Source of the DNA: Actinomycetes bacterium
GTDB taxonomy: Bacteria; Actinomycetota; Acidimicrobiia; Acidimicrobiales; RAAP-2
Assembly: GCA_021831035.1 (NCBI GenBank)
Contig: JAKBNL010000003.1
Location: 1-64,000 of the forward strand
Direction of reading: 5' to 3'
Length of the DNA stretch: 64,000 bases
In this document: positions 27,592 to 37,366 of the stretch, piece by piece
How the letters are laid out: each line of letters opens with the position of its first letter
Position numbering within the stretch: the stretch's first letter is position 1
Notes under the pieces: model-generated
The model's database searches: none
Told to the model about the DNA's origin: nothing
What the model saw: only the letters and a program-made list of their open reading frames with translations
Made by a program: the position numbers and the translations under genes

Positions 27592-27792
27592 GTGGCCGCA
27601 GGAACCGTCAAGTGGTTCAACGACGAGAAGGGGTGGGGGTTCATCGCCGTCGAGGGCCAGCCCGACGTCTTCGTCCACTACTCCGAGATCCAGGGCGATG
27701 GTCGTCGGACCCTCGTCGAGGGTCAGAAGGTGGAGTTCGACATCGAGGCCGGCGAGCGCGGACCGCTCGCCAAGCGCGTCGCCCTCGTCTAG
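27592..27792 (+). CDS. Cold-shock protein
   Basis: The 66-residue CspA-like nucleic-acid chaperone has RNP1-like KGWGFIAV and RNP2-like DVFVHYSEI on the OB fold. A strong AAGGAGG site precedes the GTG at 27592. It appears monocistronic, with a 109-base leader/promoter region after cysS and a hairpin terminator 12 bases after the stop. Confidence 0.93.
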   Translation: MAAGTVKWFNDEKGWGFIAVEGQPDVFVHYSEIQGDGRRTLVEGQKVEFDIEAGERGPLAKRVALV

Positions 27793-27803
27793 GGCTGTCC
27801 GAC

Positions 27804-27832
27804 GGGCGGCCGCCGCGTCGCGGCGGCCGCCC
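27804..27832 (+). terminator. Hairpin terminator after the cold-shock gene
   Basis: A 13-bp GC-only stem (GGGCGGCCGCCGC with GCGGCGGCCGCCC) closes a short loop, 12 bases after the cold-shock stop codon. Confidence 0.75.
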
Positions 27833-27862
27833 CGTCGTGTCCGGACCGATTTGCTAGCGTTG

Positions 27863-27878
27863 GTTACCCGTGGGTAAC
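27863..27878. promoter_or_regulatory. 16-bp palindromic operator before acyl-CoA dehydrogenase gene
   Basis: GTTACCC-GT-GGGTAAC is a perfect palindrome located 22 bases before the acyl-CoA dehydrogenase start. Its TTACCC/GGGTAA arms resemble TetR-type operators that control fatty-acid genes in actinobacteria. The regulator is not identifiable from the window. Confidence 0.6.
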
Positions 27879-27893
27879 ACAGTCGGAGAGTAG

Positions 27894-29114
27894 GTGGCGA
27901 TGGGCGAGTTCTCGATGGACCTCAACGAGGACCAGGTCACCCTGCGCGACTGGGTGCACGGCTTCGCGCTCGAGAAGATGCGCCCGATCGCCGCCGAGTG
28001 GGACGAGCGCGAAGAGACGCCCTGGCCCTTCATCCAAGAGGCCGCGAAGATCGGCATCTACGGCCTGGAGTTCATGATGAGCGCCCTCGCCGACCCGACG
28101 GGACTGTCGCTCATGGTCGCCCTCGAGGAGCTGGCCTGGGGCGACGCGGGGCTGTGCATGTCGCTCATGGGCACCTCGCTCGGGGTCGCCGGCATCGTCG
28201 CCAACGGCACCCCCGAGCAGCAGATGGAGTGGGTCCCCCAGTGCTACGGCACCCCCGACGACGTGAAGCTCGCGGCCTTTTGCGTCTCGGAGCCCGACGC
28301 CGGCAGCGACGTCTCCTCGCTGCGCACCCGGGCCACCTACGACGAGGCGAAGGATGAGTGGGTCCTCAACGGCACCAAGACCTGGATCACCAACGGCGGG
28401 ATCGCCAACACCCACGTCGTCGTCGCCTCGGTCGAGCCCGAGCTCGGCGCACGGGGCCAGGCCTCCTTCGTCGTGCCCGAGGGGACACCCGGGATCGCCA
28501 TGGGCCAGAAGTTCAAGAAGATGGGCATCCGTGCGAGCCACACCGCCGAGGTCGTGCTCGAGGAGTGCCGGGTGCCCGGCCGGTGCCTGCTCGGGGGCAA
28601 GGACAAGCTCGACGAGCGCCTGGCGCGCGCGCGCGAGGGCAAGCGCTCCTCGGGCCAGGCGGCGATGGCGACCTTCGAGGCGACCCGCCCGGCCGTCGGG
28701 GCCCAGGCGCTCGGGATCGCCCGGGCGGCCTACGAGTACGCGCTCGACTACGCCAAGGAGCGCAAGCAGTTCGGCCGGGCCATCGTGGAGAACCAGGCGA
28801 TCGCCTTCAAGCTCGCCAACATGAAGACCGGTGTCGACGCGGCGCGCCTGCTCGTGTGGCGGGCGGCCTGGATGGCCGCGACCAAGAAGACCTTCGCCGC
28901 GGGCGAGGGCTCGATGTCGAAGTACTTCGCCGGCGAGACCGCGGTGCGCGTGACCGAGGACGCCATCCAGATCCTCGGGGGCTACGGCTACGTGCGTGAG
29001 TACCCCGTCGAGCGCTGGCACCGCGACGCGAAGATCTACACCATCTTCGAGGGCACGAGCGAGATCCAGCAGCTGATCATCGCCCGAGCGATCTCGGGCA
29101 AGCACATCCGCTGA
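27894..29114 (+). CDS. Acyl-CoA dehydrogenase
   Basis: This ~406-residue flavoenzyme catalyses the first beta-oxidation step, or a related acyl-CoA oxidation, and passes electrons to ETF. It contains AFCVSEPDAGSDVSSLRTRA, TWITNGGIANTHVV, KKMGIRASHTAEVVLEECRV, FGRAIVENQAIAFKLANMKT and the C-terminal catalytic glutamate in TIFEGTSEIQQLI. The start may be the GTG at 27894 or the ATG at 27900. The etfBA pair at 59848-61591 is a plausible electron acceptor. Confidence 0.92.
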   Translation: MAMGEFSMDLNEDQVTLRDWVHGFALEKMRPIAAEWDEREETPWPFIQEAAKIGIYGLEFMMSALADPTGLSLMVALEELAWGDAGLCMSLMGTSLGVAGIVANGTPEQQMEWVPQCYGTPDDVKLAAFCVSEPDAGSDVSSLRTRATYDEAKDEWVLNGTKTWITNGGIANTHVVVASVEPELGARGQASFVVPEGTPGIAMGQKFKKMGIRASHTAEVVLEECRVPGRCLLGGKDKLDERLARAREGKRSSGQAAMATFEATRPAVGAQALGIARAAYEYALDYAKERKQFGRAIVENQAIAFKLANMKTGVDAARLLVWRAAWMAATKKTFAAGEGSMSKYFAGETAVRVTEDAIQILGGYGYVREYPVERWHRDAKIYTIFEGTSEIQQLIIARAISGKHIR

Positions 29115-29204
29115 GAGAGGTCCTCGCGCTCGACGGCGCCGGTCGCGTCGGGCCGGGTCACCGGGGCCCGCCCCGCGGCGCGTCTGCTCGCGGGGACGCT
29201 CCGC

Positions 29205-29429
29205 TCACTCGTACCGAACCGGACCGCGGTGATGGGGGTCGGGGGCGACCACGAGGTGATCGTCGTCGGCGACGAACGACTCGCTGCGGGGCCCGGCGCG
29301 ACGCCAGGTGGCGGTCCCGCGGTAGGGCGCGCGTCGCGGGGGCCCGGGCGCTCGTGAGCCGTCGCCCTCACCCCGGGGTGTCGGCGGGACCGGCTCGACG
29401 GGGTCGGTACGTGGGGGCCACCGGCCCAC
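29205..29429 (-). CDS. Possible small protein, unrecognised
   Basis: This 74-residue frame lies in the otherwise empty 29115-29463 interval. Its C-terminal part (TATWRRAGPRSESFVADD, DHLVVAPDPHHRGPVRYE) has a mixed composition that reads more like a real protein than the Pro/Arg-rich N-terminus. No family recognised, and it could be a chance frame in GC-rich DNA. Confidence 0.25.
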   Translation of the reverse strand: MGRWPPRTDPVEPVPPTPRGEGDGSRAPGPPRRAPYRGTATWRRAGPRSESFVADDDHLVVAPDPHHRGPVRYE

Positions 29430-29463
29430 CCTCGTAGGATCGGTGCGTCCGAAGGAGGCGCCC

Positions 29464-29817
29464 GTGGGCGAGTACGACGTGAGGATGGTCGTGTTATCGA
29501 CCGACGACCTCGAGGAGTCGATCCGGTTCTACACCGAGACCCTGGGACTGCCCCTCAAGTTCCGCGACGGCGCCCACTTCGCGGCCCTCGACGGCGGCTC
29601 GGTCACCCTCGCGCTGGCGACCGCCGTCGACCACCCCATGCCCGGGCGGGTCGTCGTGGGCATCAAGACCGCCGACGTCGACGCCGCCGCGCGGGCCGTG
29701 GAGGCGAGCGGCGGGGGCGTCGTGAAGGGGCCGTACACCGACGCTCACGAGCGGCGCGTCGTGGCCTACGACCACCAGGGGAACGCCCTCGTCTTCTACT
29801 CTCCGCTGGCGCGCTAG
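29464..29817 (+). CDS. VOC/glyoxalase-fold protein
   Basis: The 117-residue protein has the paired beta-alpha-beta-beta-beta modules of the vicinal oxygen chelate superfamily: VVLSTDDLEESIRFYTETLG, HFAALDGGSVTLALA, VVGIKTADVDAAARAV and VVAYDHQGNALVFYSP. Metal ligands and substrate cannot be assigned. The GTG at 29464 follows an AAGGAGG site. Confidence 0.8.
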   Translation: MGEYDVRMVVLSTDDLEESIRFYTETLGLPLKFRDGAHFAALDGGSVTLALATAVDHPMPGRVVVGIKTADVDAAARAVEASGGGVVKGPYTDAHERRVVAYDHQGNALVFYSPLAR

Positions 29818-30150
29818 CGACGACCGCGAACCGGGCGCGTCGGCGTCGGCGAGACGTCGACGGTGGCGACGGGCCACCGCGGCCCGGCGTCCGATCGCGC
29901 GGGCGTCGCCCCGGGCGGGGTGGACCCCGGGCCGAGCCCGACGGCGACCACCGACGCTCCTAGGGCCTCCTGGAGGTGGGCGGGGGGTGACCCCCGACCC
30001 GGGCGCTACAGGCGCGTCGGGCAGCGCTACATGTGAACATCGTCACAAGCAGGCGCCGTCGGGAAACCGCGCGTCGGGGCGGGGTTACGTTCGGGTAAGC
30101 GACCGGCCCGCGTCATCGGCGACGCGGGGGGTCGAAAGGGGGTAGGTACC
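29818..30150. other. Gene-free promoter region
   Basis: No gene is seen here. It contains the CRP-like site at 30032-30047 and the leader of the small secreted-protein gene that starts at 30151. Confidence 0.6.
30032..30047. promoter_or_regulatory. CRP-like binding site
   Basis: TGTGAACATCGTCACA is an exact TGTGA-N6-TCACA palindrome, the consensus recognised by CRP-family regulators including mycobacterial Crp. It lies about 104 bases upstream of the secreted-protein gene, a position suited to activation. Binding is inferred. Confidence 0.6.
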
Positions 30151-30573
30151 GTGAGACGATTCTTCGCATCCCGATTCGGTGTCGTCGCGAGGTCCGCGGC
30201 CATCGGGGTGGTCCTGCTGCTCGGCGTGGCGACGCCCGCGGGCGCGAACACCCAGCTCACCTCCAGTTCGAGCCCCTTCTGCTCCACCCTCTTGGCGTTC
30301 CACCCTCACGCCCCGCAGAACGCGCGGGACTGGACGAAGTATCGGAGCTTCGCGAAGTCGGTGCTCGCGACGTTCGAGAAACTCGAGGCGACGGCGCCCA
30401 ACCAGGGCACGAAGGATCTGATGGCCCAGCTGGTCGCCCAGTTGAAGTTCTACGCGGGGGCGACCAGCTTCGGACAGTTCTCGGGCTATACGAAGGCGAA
30501 CCTGCGCCACTGGGAGTACGACTGGCAGCAGTTCGCGGCCGCCGACTTGAAGTGCGTCGAGAGCATGTACTGA
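30151..30573 (+). CDS. Small secreted protein of unknown function
   Basis: The 140-residue protein starts at GTG with a clear signal peptide (RSAAIGVVLLLGVATPAGA) and a likely cleavage after AGA. The mature part is about 107 residues, mostly helical. It has two cysteines, in SSPFCSTLLA near its start and in LKCVESMY at its very end, which could form a disulfide. I do not recognise the family. Confidence 0.7.
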   Translation: MRRFFASRFGVVARSAAIGVVLLLGVATPAGANTQLTSSSSPFCSTLLAFHPHAPQNARDWTKYRSFAKSVLATFEKLEATAPNQGTKDLMAQLVAQLKFYAGATSFGQFSGYTKANLRHWEYDWQQFAAADLKCVESMY

Positions 30574-30715
30574 TCGGTGTCGCGCGCGACGCACGGCACC
30601 GCGCCGTCGCGTCGGTGCTGAGACGCTAGGGCGCGGGGGCTCGCGGGGTGTGACCCGGCGAGCGCCCCCGGCCCCGCGACCCGCGACCCGCGGGGTGACG
30701 GGGCGCGCCCGGCCG

Positions 30716-31624
30716 CTACGGGCGTGGGGCGCCCGCGGGCCGGAGGGAGGCGAGCAGCCGGCGCCCGGCGGGCGAGAGCGAGGTGCCCCGCGGCCACACG
30801 GCCCGGATCGATCGGCGCAGGTCGAGGTCGGTGACCGGGACCTCGACGAGCCGTCCCTCGGACAGTTCTCGCGCGATCGCCGCTCGGCCGACCACGGCGA
30901 CGCCGATCCCGTGGGCGACGGCGGTCTTGATCGCCGTCGTCGAGGCCATTTCGGCGGCTGGGGCGAGGGTGAGCCCGTGGCGCGCGAGCGCCCGTTCGAG
31001 GACCTCGCGGGTCCCCGAACCCGGCTCGCGGGCCACGAGTTCGGCGCGCGCGAGCGCGGCGGCGTCGATCGGCCGGCGACGGTGGGCCCAGGGGTGATCG
31101 GGGGCGACGACCACGACGAGCTCGTCACGGGCGACGGTGCGCCCCTGCAGGCCGGGGGGCACCCGGGCTCCCTCGACGAAGCCGAGGTCGATGGCCCGAC
31201 GCGAGAAGGACTCCTCCACCTCGTAGGAGTTGGCCATGTGCAGCGACACGGCGATGTCGGGATCGCTCGCGTGCAGGGCGCTGAGCCAGGCCGGCAGCAG
31301 GTACTCCGCGACCGTCAGGCTCGCCGCCACGCGCAGGTGGTGGCGCCGGCGCGTCGCCAGCAGGCGCGCCCCGTCGAGGAGCTCGCGCGTCGCGGCGAGC
31401 GCGGGGGCGGCCCAGCCGACGACGGCGGCCCCCTCCGGGGTGAGCCGGGTTCCCGAGGTGGTGCGCTCCACGAGGGTGAGCCCGAGCGACGCTTCGAGAC
31501 GCTTCAGCCGGAGGCTGGCGGCCGGCTGGGTGATCCCGACGCCCTCGGCGGCCCGGGAGATCGAGCCGGCCTCGGCGACCGCCGAGAGCAGCGCGAGGCC
31601 GTCGAGGTCGGGCCACTCGGTCAT
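30716..31624 (-). CDS. LysR-family transcriptional regulator
   Basis: The 302-residue regulator has an N-terminal winged helix-turn-helix (LALLSAVAEAGSISRAAEGV, GITQPAASLRLKRLEASLGL) and a periplasmic-binding-protein-like effector domain. It is divergent from the YeiH-type exporter gene, the typical arrangement for LysR control of such exporters. It therefore probably senses a sulfur compound or related effector. Its start codon overlaps a perfect inverted repeat. Confidence 0.9.
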   Translation of the reverse strand: MTEWPDLDGLALLSAVAEAGSISRAAEGVGITQPAASLRLKRLEASLGLTLVERTTSGTRLTPEGAAVVGWAAPALAATRELLDGARLLATRRRHHLRVAASLTVAEYLLPAWLSALHASDPDIAVSLHMANSYEVEESFSRRAIDLGFVEGARVPPGLQGRTVARDELVVVVAPDHPWAHRRRPIDAAALARAELVAREPGSGTREVLERALARHGLTLAPAAEMASTTAIKTAVAHGIGVAVVGRAAIARELSEGRLVEVPVTDLDLRRSIRAVWPRGTSLSPAGRRLLASLRPAGAPRP

Positions 31625-31641
31625 AAGCGAATGTTATGACC
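31619..31641. promoter_or_regulatory. LysR-type inverted repeat in the divergent promoter
   Basis: Perfect 8-bp arms GGTCATAA (31619-31626) and TTATGACC (31634-31641) are separated by 7 bases. They overlap the first codon of the lysR gene and lie upstream of the exporter gene, so this is the probable autoregulatory/activation site. Confidence 0.65.
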
Positions 31642-31694
31642 TTCTCTCACCGGCGGGGGGCGGGGCGGGCTCGCCCCCCGGCAGGCTCGTACCC

Positions 31695-32726
31695 ATGGAC
31701 GAGACGGTCGTACTCACCCCTGCGTCGTCGAGGACCCGCACGGCCCTGTCGGCGGCGCCGGGCCTCGCCCTCGCGGTGGCCGTCGGCCTCGTGGCGACGG
31801 GGCTGGCCCGACTCGCCCCGACGGTCGGGGCCCCGGTCTTCGCCATCCTCCTCGGGGCCCTGACCGCACTCGCCGGGCGCACGACACCGGCGCTGCGGCC
31901 GGGGCTGCGCGTCGCCTCGCGCCCGGTCCTGCAGCTCGCCGTCGTCCTCTTCGGCTTCGGGCTCTCCTTCGCCGCGGTCGCCTCGATCGGGCTGTCGTCG
32001 CTGCCGGTGCTCGCCTCGAGCCTCGCGGGCGCCTTCCTCGGCGCCCTGCTCTTCGGACGTCTCTTCGGGGTCGGGGGCGACCTGCGCACCCTGATCTCGG
32101 TGGGCACGGCGATCTGCGGCGCCTCGGCCATCGCCGCGACCGACGGGGTGCTGCGCGCGCGCGAGCGCGACGTCAGCTACGCCATCGCGACGATCTTCAC
32201 CTTCAACGTCGCGGCCGTCCTGCTCTTCCCGCTGCTCGGCCACGCGCTGCACCTCTCGAGCCACACCTTCGGCCTGTGGGCCGGCACGGCCGTGAACGAC
32301 GTCTCCTCGGTCGTGGCGACCGCGACCTCCTTCGGCCACGGCGCGACCGCCTACGCCATCGTGGTGAAGCTCGCCCGGACCCTCGCGATCATCCCCATCA
32401 CGCTCGTGCTCTCGCTGCGCCGGGCTCGGGCGGCCGAGGTCTCGACCGGCTCATTCGCCGCCGCCGCCTCGTCCTTCCCCTGGTTCATCCTGGCCTTCGT
32501 GGCGGCCGTCGGCGTGAGCTCGCTCGGCCTGCTCGGCCCAGCCGTCGCCTCGGCCCTCGGCTCGCTCGCCACCTTCCTGATCGCCGTGGCGCTCGCGGGC
32601 ATCGGGCTCTCGACCGACCTCGCGGCCATCCGGCGCGCCGGGGTGCGCCCGCTGGCCCTCGGTGCGGGGGTGTGGGCGGTGGTGGCCGGCGTGAGCCTCG
32701 CCGTGATCGCCCTCACCCACCACTGA
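31695..32726 (+). CDS. YeiH-family (UPF0324) putative exporter
   Basis: The 343-residue integral membrane protein has about 9-10 hydrophobic segments and the family pattern: LQLAVVLFGFGLSFAAVASI, ISVGTAICGASAIAAT, FGLWAGTAVNDVSSVVATA and LARTLAIIPITLVLSL. YeiH homologues are proposed sulfate, sulfite or sulfonate exporters; E. coli yeiH sits beside a LysR gene as here. The substrate is inferred from family lore only. Confidence 0.85.
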   Translation: MDETVVLTPASSRTRTALSAAPGLALAVAVGLVATGLARLAPTVGAPVFAILLGALTALAGRTTPALRPGLRVASRPVLQLAVVLFGFGLSFAAVASIGLSSLPVLASSLAGAFLGALLFGRLFGVGGDLRTLISVGTAICGASAIAATDGVLRARERDVSYAIATIFTFNVAAVLLFPLLGHALHLSSHTFGLWAGTAVNDVSSVVATATSFGHGATAYAIVVKLARTLAIIPITLVLSLRRARAAEVSTGSFAAAASSFPWFILAFVAAVGVSSLGLLGPAVASALGSLATFLIAVALAGIGLSTDLAAIRRAGVRPLALGAGVWAVVAGVSLAVIALTHH

Positions 32727-32784
32727 CGAGCGAGGGGCCGGGCCGTCGTCTGAGGGTGGATCCCCGGGTCGTTACGCTGAGCCC

Positions 32785-33315
32785 GTGGGTGAGGGCGCGA
32801 GACTGCTCGTGGTGTGCACGGGCAACGTCGCGCGCTCGCCGATGCTCGCCGCCATGCTCGAGACGCTCTCGGAGGACCTCGCCCGAGGGTGGTCGGTGCG
32901 CAGCGCCGGCACCCTCGCCGGCGAGGGCGACCGGGTGAGCCCGCGCACCCTCGTCGCGATGGCGTCCCTGCCCGAGGTCGACGGGTCGCTGCTCACCCTG
33001 CACCGCAGCCACCGCCTCGGGGCGGCCGACGTGGCCTGGGCCGACGCGATCCTCACCGCCGAGGCCGACCACGTCCGCCACCTGCGACGGGCCTTCCCCG
33101 ACGCGGCGCCCACGACCGTCTCGGTCGGCCAGCTCATCGCCGAGGCCCCCGAGGGCGAGCCGCTCAGCGCGCAGGTGGCGCTGGTCGCGGCGCGCGAGCC
33201 CGACGACCGCCACGACGTCACCGACCCGGCGGGCGGGGACCAGTCGGTCTACGACGACACCGCCGCCCAGCTGTGGGTCATCGCCCGCCAGCTGGCCTTC
33301 GGCGCGCGCGACTAG
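32785..33315 (+). CDS. Low-molecular-weight protein tyrosine phosphatase-like protein
   Basis: The 176-residue protein starts with the signature P-loop CTGNVARSP (Cys-x5-Arg-Ser) near residue 11 and ends near the DVTDPAGGDQSVYDDT motif containing the general-acid Asp-Pro. Members dephosphorylate protein tyrosines, often in exopolysaccharide control, or act as arsenate reductases. Nearby glycosyltransferase and gmd genes make a polysaccharide role possible. It overlaps the convergent tetR gene by 4 bases. Confidence 0.85.
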   Translation: MGEGARLLVVCTGNVARSPMLAAMLETLSEDLARGWSVRSAGTLAGEGDRVSPRTLVAMASLPEVDGSLLTLHRSHRLGAADVAWADAILTAEADHVRHLRRAFPDAAPTTVSVGQLIAEAPEGEPLSAQVALVAAREPDDRHDVTDPAGGDQSVYDDTAAQLWVIARQLAFGARD

Positions 33316-33941
33316 TCGATCTGGATCGAGCGCAGCCCGCCCCAGGCGAGGGTGGCGCTGCGCGCGGCGAGGCGCTGGGCGACGCCCGGTCGCGGGGGCG
33401 GCCAGCCGCGCGCCTCTTGCTGGATGAGCCAGGCGGTCGCGGCACCCTCGGCGATGCCCACGACGCCCGCGGCCAGCTGGCGCCGGTGGTCGGGCTTGAT
33501 GCGCACGGCGATGAGCGGCTCGATGAACGACACCAGCGCCGCCTCGAAGGCCCGCAGGTCACCCTTGGTCTCGCCCTCGTGGGAGTGGATGAAGAGGATC
33601 CGGAAGGCGTCGGTCTCCTCGACGACCATGTCGAAGAAGACCCGGAAGGAGACCTCGATGCGCTCGCGCGGCGTCGTGGCGTCCGAGACCGCCGCGCGCA
33701 GTGACCCGAGGAGGGTCTCGGCCGTCTGGGTGACGACCTCGCGGTAGAGCTCGGTCTTGGAGTCGAAGTACTGGTACAAGATGGGCTTGGTGAAGCCGGC
33801 CTCGTGGGCGATCTCGTCCATCGTCGTGGACTGGAAGCCCCCGTTGGCGAAGACGGTGCGCGCGACCGCGAGCAGGTGGTCCCGTCGCTCGGGGGGAGGG
33901 GTGCGCTCGCTCGAGAGCGGACGCTCGTCGTTGAGGACCAT
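33312..33941 (-). CDS. TetR-family transcriptional regulator
   Basis: The 209-residue protein starts at the ATG at 33941. Its DNA-binding domain contains TTMDEIAHEAGFTKPILYQY and FDSKTELYREVV, and the C-terminal domain includes FFDMVVEETDAFRILF. The effector is unknown. The longer reading frame through the upstream glycosyltransferase is an overlap artefact. A mid-sized gap of 10 bases separates it from the glycosyltransferase on the same strand. Confidence 0.88.
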   Translation of the reverse strand: MVLNDERPLSSERTPPPERRDHLLAVARTVFANGGFQSTTMDEIAHEAGFTKPILYQYFDSKTELYREVVTQTAETLLGSLRAAVSDATTPRERIEVSFRVFFDMVVEETDAFRILFIHSHEGETKGDLRAFEAALVSFIEPLIAVRIKPDHRRQLAAGVVGIAEGAATAWLIQQEARGWPPPRPGVAQRLAARSATLAWGGLRSIQID

Positions 33942-33951
33942 CGACCCGAGC

Positions 33952-34983
33952 CTACCGGCTGCCCGCGAGGAGGTCCTCCACGAGCGGGGCCAATCGCCGC
34001 GGCAGGTCCGCGAGGTCGAAGTGGGCCCGGGCGTGGGCGAGGTTGGCCTCGCGCCGGGCGAGGTCGGGAGCGTCGAGCTCGGCGAGAACGCCCTCGACGT
34101 CGGACAGGTCGAGGAAGGTGAGACCGGTCGCCGTGATCTCTTCGAGCACCGGGTAGGGGTAGACCGCGAGCGGGCGGCGGTGGGCGACCGACTCGAGGAC
34201 CGGGTTGCCGAAGCCCTCCCAGGTCGAGGCGACGACCACGAGGTCGCCGGCGGCGTAGGCGTCGACGACCCCGACGCCGTCGGGGCGGCCCTGGATGACC
34301 GGCGCGGCGCTCGTTTCGACGAGGCGCGCGAGCTCGCCCTCGTAGCCGTCCTCGGCCGGCCCGAGGATCCACAGCGTCGCCCCCAGCGCCGCGCAGAGGG
34401 CGAGAGCGCCCGGGACGTTCTTGCGGGGGATCGCGCGCGAGGGCATGAGGACGAGCCGCTCGTCGCCGACCCCGAGGCGCGCACGGGTGGCGCGGCGCTC
34501 CCCGGGGACCGGGTCGAGGTCGAAGGCGTTGTAGAGAGTGGTCGCGACGACGCCGCGCGCGGCGAGCTCGACGCGACTGCGCTCGTTGATCGTGACGTGG
34601 CGCCAGAGGGTCCCCGTGCGCGGCGCCGGCGCGCCGGCGCCGCCGGGCCGCTGCCAGGGGAGGTCGTGGTGGCGAAGGAGGGCGGCGCGACCCGAGAGCG
34701 CCCGGTAGGTCGCCTCGACCGCGCGGGGGTTGAGGGGCAGCGACGCCAGGTTCTCCACCACGACGAGGTCACAGCCCTCGAGCGCGAGGGCGAGCGCCGT
34801 CTCGTCGACCGGCCCCGAGTCGCGGTGCGAGAGTCCCTCGACGAGGTGCTCGGCCGTCCCCTCGCCGGCGACCGTCGTGACCTCGTGGCCGAGCGCCGAG
34901 AGCGCCCCGACCCACTTGGCGGCCTCGACGCTCACCCCGTCGACCCCGCCCAGGCGGTAGCTCACGACCCCGACGCGCGCCAC
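33952..34983 (-). CDS. Glycosyltransferase, GT4-like
   Basis: The 343-residue GT-B-type enzyme has an N-terminal Rossmann start (VGVVSYRLGGVDGVSVEAAK). It has a central nucleotide-sugar region (RLVLMPSRAIPRKNVPGALA) and the acceptor segment VVASTWEGFGNPVLESVAHR that corresponds to the E-x7-E motif. The sugar donor is unknown. The divergent gmd gene 93 bases away suggests GDP-mannose or a derived deoxysugar as a candidate. Confidence 0.82.
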   Translation of the reverse strand: MARVGVVSYRLGGVDGVSVEAAKWVGALSALGHEVTTVAGEGTAEHLVEGLSHRDSGPVDETALALALEGCDLVVVENLASLPLNPRAVEATYRALSGRAALLRHHDLPWQRPGGAGAPAPRTGTLWRHVTINERSRVELAARGVVATTLYNAFDLDPVPGERRATRARLGVGDERLVLMPSRAIPRKNVPGALALCAALGATLWILGPAEDGYEGELARLVETSAAPVIQGRPDGVGVVDAYAAGDLVVVASTWEGFGNPVLESVAHRRPLAVYPYPVLEEITATGLTFLDLSDVEGVLAELDAPDLARREANLAHARAHFDLADLPRRLAPLVEDLLAGSR

Positions 34984-35076
34984 CGCTAGAGGCTACGACC
35001 GCCGAGCGGCGCCCCGGGGGCCCCGGTGGGGCCCCAGTAGACTCAAACGGTCCGAATCGGCGCACTTGGGAGGACC

Positions 35077-36039
<963 letters not shown>

Positions 36040-36053
36040 GCGAGCCGTCCGCC

Positions 36054-36710
36054 GTGCCCGTGGTGACCCTCCAAGGGGCCGTGGTGACCTCCGCCGGCTA
36101 CCCCCTCCTCGCCGGGGTCGACCTCGTCGTCGAGCCGCGGACCCTCACCGTGGCGACCGGCCCCAACGGCGCCGGCAAGACGAGCCTGCTGCGCCTGCTC
36201 GGCGGGCTGGTGGGACTCGGCGGGGGACGGGCCGTCGTCTGCGGCGTGGACCTCGCGGGGGGCGACCGGCGCACGCTGCGCCGGCGGGTCGGCTGGCTCG
36301 GCCACGAGGGCTCCTTCTACGACGAGCTCAGCGTGCGCGAGAACCTCACCTTCGCCGCCCGGGCCCTCGGACGGCCCCTCGCGGCGATCGACCCCGCGCT
36401 CGAGCGCGTCGGCCTCGCGACCCGCCACGAGACGGCGGCGCGGCGCCTCTCGGCCGGCCAGCGCCGTCGCCTCGGCCTCGCGTGGCTGCTCGTGCGCCGG
36501 GCCGAGCTCTGGCTGCTCGATGAGCCCTACGCCTCGCTCGACGACGAGGGCCGCGACTTCCTCGACGCGCTCCTGGCCGACGTCGTGGCCGCGGGGGCGA
36601 CGGTGCTGCTCAGCGCCCACGACCCCCTGCGCAGCGCGACGCTGGCCCCGCGCACCCTCCGGCTGGCCGGCGGTCGGGTCGTGGGCGACGTCCCCGGGAG
36701 CCCGGCGTGA
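36054..36710 (+). CDS. ccmA: Haem exporter ATPase CcmA
   Basis: This ~218-residue ABC ATPase of the CcmABCDE complex uses ATP to release haem-charged CcmE. Walker A is GPNGAGKTS, the signature [15 protein letters not shown], and Walker [14 protein letters not shown] with an H-loop in LLSAHDP. The start is uncertain (GTG at 36054 or 36060). It overlaps ccmB by 4 bases. Confidence 0.9.
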   Translation: MPVVTLQGAVVTSAGYPLLAGVDLVVEPRTLTVATGPNGAGKTSLLRLLGGLVGLGGGRAVVCGVDLAGGDRRTLRRRVGWLGHEGSFYDELSVRENLTFAARALGRPLAAIDPALERVGLATRHETAARRLSAGQRRRLGLAWLLVRRAELWLLDEPYASLDDEGRDFLDALLADVVAAGATVLLSAHDPLRSATLAPRTLRLAGGRVVGDVPGSPA

Positions 36711-37366
36711 TCGCGACGGCCCTGCTCGTCGCGGGCAAGGACCTGCGCATCGAGGCGCGCAGTCGGGTGCTGCTCTGGCAGGTGCTGCCCTTCGGGGTGG
36801 TGGCGCTGGTGCTCGCCGGGATCGCGCTCGGCCCGACGCGCGCCGGCAACTCGAACGCCGGCCCGGGCCTCTTCTACCTCGTGGCGCTCTTCGTCACCCT
36901 CCTCGCCGTCAACCGGTCGATCCAGATCGAGGGCGAGAGCGGCACCCGGTCCTCGGTCGCGACCCTGGGTCTCGACCCGGCCGGGGTCTTCCTCGGCAAG
37001 GCCCTGGCGCTCGCGGTCGAGCTGTGGGCGATGGGGGCGGTCCTGCTCGCCGGGTCGGTCCTCTTGTTGCACGCCGCCCTCACGGGGACCCTCGAGGCCG
37101 CACCCAGCGTGGCGGTGACCCTCGGGGCGCTGGCGGCGGCCGGGTCGCTCTACGGCGCGCTCGGCGCCGGCGCCGGCGCCGCGACGCTGCTGCCGGCGAT
37201 CTCGTTCCCGGGCTTCGTGCCGCTCTTGATCGCCGGCGAGCGGGCCTACCACAGCGCCCTAACCGGGGGGGCGCTCTGGCAGTGGTGGGTGATTTCCCTC
37301 GTCGCCCTGGCCGCCTACGTGGCCCTCGGCGTTCTCCTTTACGGTGTTCTCGAGGAATCATGGTGA
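36707..37366 (+). CDS. ccmB: Haem exporter permease CcmB
   Basis: The 219-residue membrane protein has about six helices. The N-terminal [20 protein letters not shown] and the membrane pattern through [18 protein letters not shown] match CcmB. It partners CcmA and CcmC. It starts at GTG and overlaps both neighbours. Confidence 0.88.
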   Translation: MIATALLVAGKDLRIEARSRVLLWQVLPFGVVALVLAGIALGPTRAGNSNAGPGLFYLVALFVTLLAVNRSIQIEGESGTRSSVATLGLDPAGVFLGKALALAVELWAMGAVLLAGSVLLLHAALTGTLEAAPSVAVTLGALAAAGSLYGALGAGAGAATLLPAISFPGFVPLLIAGERAYHSALTGGALWQWWVISLVALAAYVALGVLLYGVLEESW

